This document shows positions 5,508-6,209 of a stretch of 6,209 nt of DNA, in pieces. The translations under genes were made by a program, and so were the position numbers. The notes below the pieces were generated by a model. It had not been told where the DNA came from and did not search any database. It saw only the letters and a program-made list of their open reading frames with translations. The first letter of the stretch is position 1; each line of letters begins with the position of its first letter. Origin of the DNA: Pseudomonadota bacterium (GTDB lineage Bacteria > Pseudomonadota > Alphaproteobacteria > Rhizobiales > Hyphomicrobiaceae); the NCBI GenBank assembly GCA_023416575.1, contig JAEZHL010000048.1:1-6209 (forward strand), given 5' to 3'.

Positions 5508-6209
5508 CTAACCGCGCAGCAACTCCGCGACGGCGTCGGTGAACACCTGCGCGCCGGTGATGATGTCCTCCTCCTTGGTATCCTCGCTCCAATGGTGCGA
5601 GATGCCGCCGATCGAGGGCACGAACATCATCCCCGCCGGCATGTGGCCGGAGAAGATTTGCGCGTCGTGCCCGGCCCCGCTCGGCATGCGCGTATGCCGG
5701 CCAGGCGCGTGCCGCTCCGCCGCCGTCTCGAGGGCGGCCTGGACGCGCGGATTCATCACCGCCGGTGTGCTCTTGCGTAACGTCTCGACCGAGACCCGGC
5801 ACGGCCCCGCTTCGTCAGCTGCTGCCACCAGATCGAACAGAGCGCGCTCCATCCGCCGCAGGACCTCCGGATCGGCATCCCGGATCTGGAACAGCATCTC
5901 CGCGCGCCCGGGTATGACGCTCTGAGCGCCCGGGTAGAGCGTGATGCGTCCCGTGGTCCAAACGCTGCGCGCGCCGGCAACCTCGGGAAAGTGGCGCTCG
6001 ATCTCGCAGCAGAGCCGGGTGAGTGCCACGCCGGCATCCTTGCGGATCGCCATGCGCGTGGTTCCGGCATGGTTCTGCACACCCTCGAAGCTCACCTGGT
6101 ACTGCCAGATGCCGACGATGCTGGTGACGATCCCGATCCTGAGGTCATGGGCCTCCAGCCAATCCCCCTGCTCGATGTGCGCCTCCAGGTAGGCGATATA
6201 GCGCTGCGG
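5508..6209 (-). CDS. M20-family amidase (hydantoinase/carbamoylase, allantoate amidohydrolase type), 3' part
   Basis: The minus-strand frame is open to the right edge, so the N terminus (roughly 180 residues of a family of about 410) is missing. The 233 visible residues begin in the metal-binding domain with YLEAHIEQG (visible 7-15), whose His11 is a metal ligand. The lid domain starts with EGVQNHAGTTRM, where His47 reaches into the neighbouring subunit's site. It continues with PGAQSVIPGRAEMLFQIRD, which includes Arg110. The catalytic domain returns with PSGAGHDAQ (His181) and FVPSIGGISHHWSEDT, whose GISH His205 is the last metal ligand. Enzymes of this family hydrolyse N-carbamoyl-amino acids, allantoate, ureidoglycine or beta-ureidopropionate in the cytoplasm using two metal ions. 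The exact substrate cannot be told here. The lid position usually filled by Asn (NVIPG) is Ser97. The GTG-encoded residue of QVSFEG is internal, not a start. It converges with trmFO, leaving 20 bp between the genes. Confidence 0.92.
   Translation of the reverse strand, partial: PQRYIAYLEAHIEQGDWLEAHDLRIGIVTSIVGIWQYQVSFEGVQNHAGTTRMAIRKDAGVALTRLCCEIERHFPEVAGARSVWTTGRITLYPGAQSVIPGRAEMLFQIRDADPEVLRRMERALFDLVAAADEAGPCRVSVETLRKSTPAVMNPRVQAALETAAERHAPGRHTRMPSGAGHDAQIFSGHMPAGMMFVPSIGGISHHWSEDTKEEDIITGAQVFTDAVAELLRG

Noticed and set aside
5508..6095. Complete small gene starting at the GTG at 6095
   Set aside because: The frame stays open upstream to the window edge and encodes YLEAHIEQG and other family residues, so the GTG is an internal valine of a longer, truncated gene.

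Overview
The window is a stretch of ordinary-looking chromosome from a high-GC proteobacterium. The class I ketol-acid reductoisomerase, a folate-dependent TrmFO, and an amidase of the rhizobial 'VIPGRAEM' style all suit an alphaproteobacterium (Rhizobiales/Rhodospirillales type). That placement is inferred from protein style only; no rRNA or other marker gene is present. There are six protein-coding genes. No tRNA, rRNA, CRISPR array, insertion sequence or phage gene was seen.

Layout from left to right. (1) The 3' part of a plus-strand SGNH/GDSL hydrolase gene (1-995) runs in from the left edge. (2) A short convergent spacer (996-1080) carries two hairpins. One is a good Rho-independent terminator for the minus-strand gene that follows. 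(3) ilvC (1081-2100, minus) encodes ketol-acid reductoisomerase of valine/isoleucine/leucine synthesis. (4) A 322-bp non-coding region (2101-2422) must hold the ilvC promoter and leader. (5) A classical short-chain dehydrogenase/reductase (2423-3205, minus) is followed, 79 bp further along, by a 214-residue predicted lipoprotein (3285-3929, minus). The two may be co-transcribed, lipoprotein first. (6) A 142-bp divergent spacer leads to trmFO (4072-5487, plus), the FAD/folate-dependent tRNA U54 methyltransferase. (7) trmFO converges on an M20-family amidase/carbamoylase (5508-6209, minus), which is cut by the right edge. The two stop codons are only 20 bp apart, and a perfect 11-bp inverted repeat spans the trmFO stop.

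The genes do not form one pathway. ilvC (amino-acid synthesis) and trmFO (tRNA modification) are housekeeping genes. The SDR and the amidase are catabolic-type enzymes with unknown substrates. The hydrolase and the lipoprotein are probably exported. I see no novel multi-gene system. The most interesting item is the lipoprotein, whose Cys-His-Asp order suggests a transglutaminase-like or cysteine-peptidase-like fold. Lesser points are the stop codon inside the hairpin loop at the trmFO end, a possible short leader ORF ahead of ilvC, and a Ser at the usual lid Asn of the amidase.
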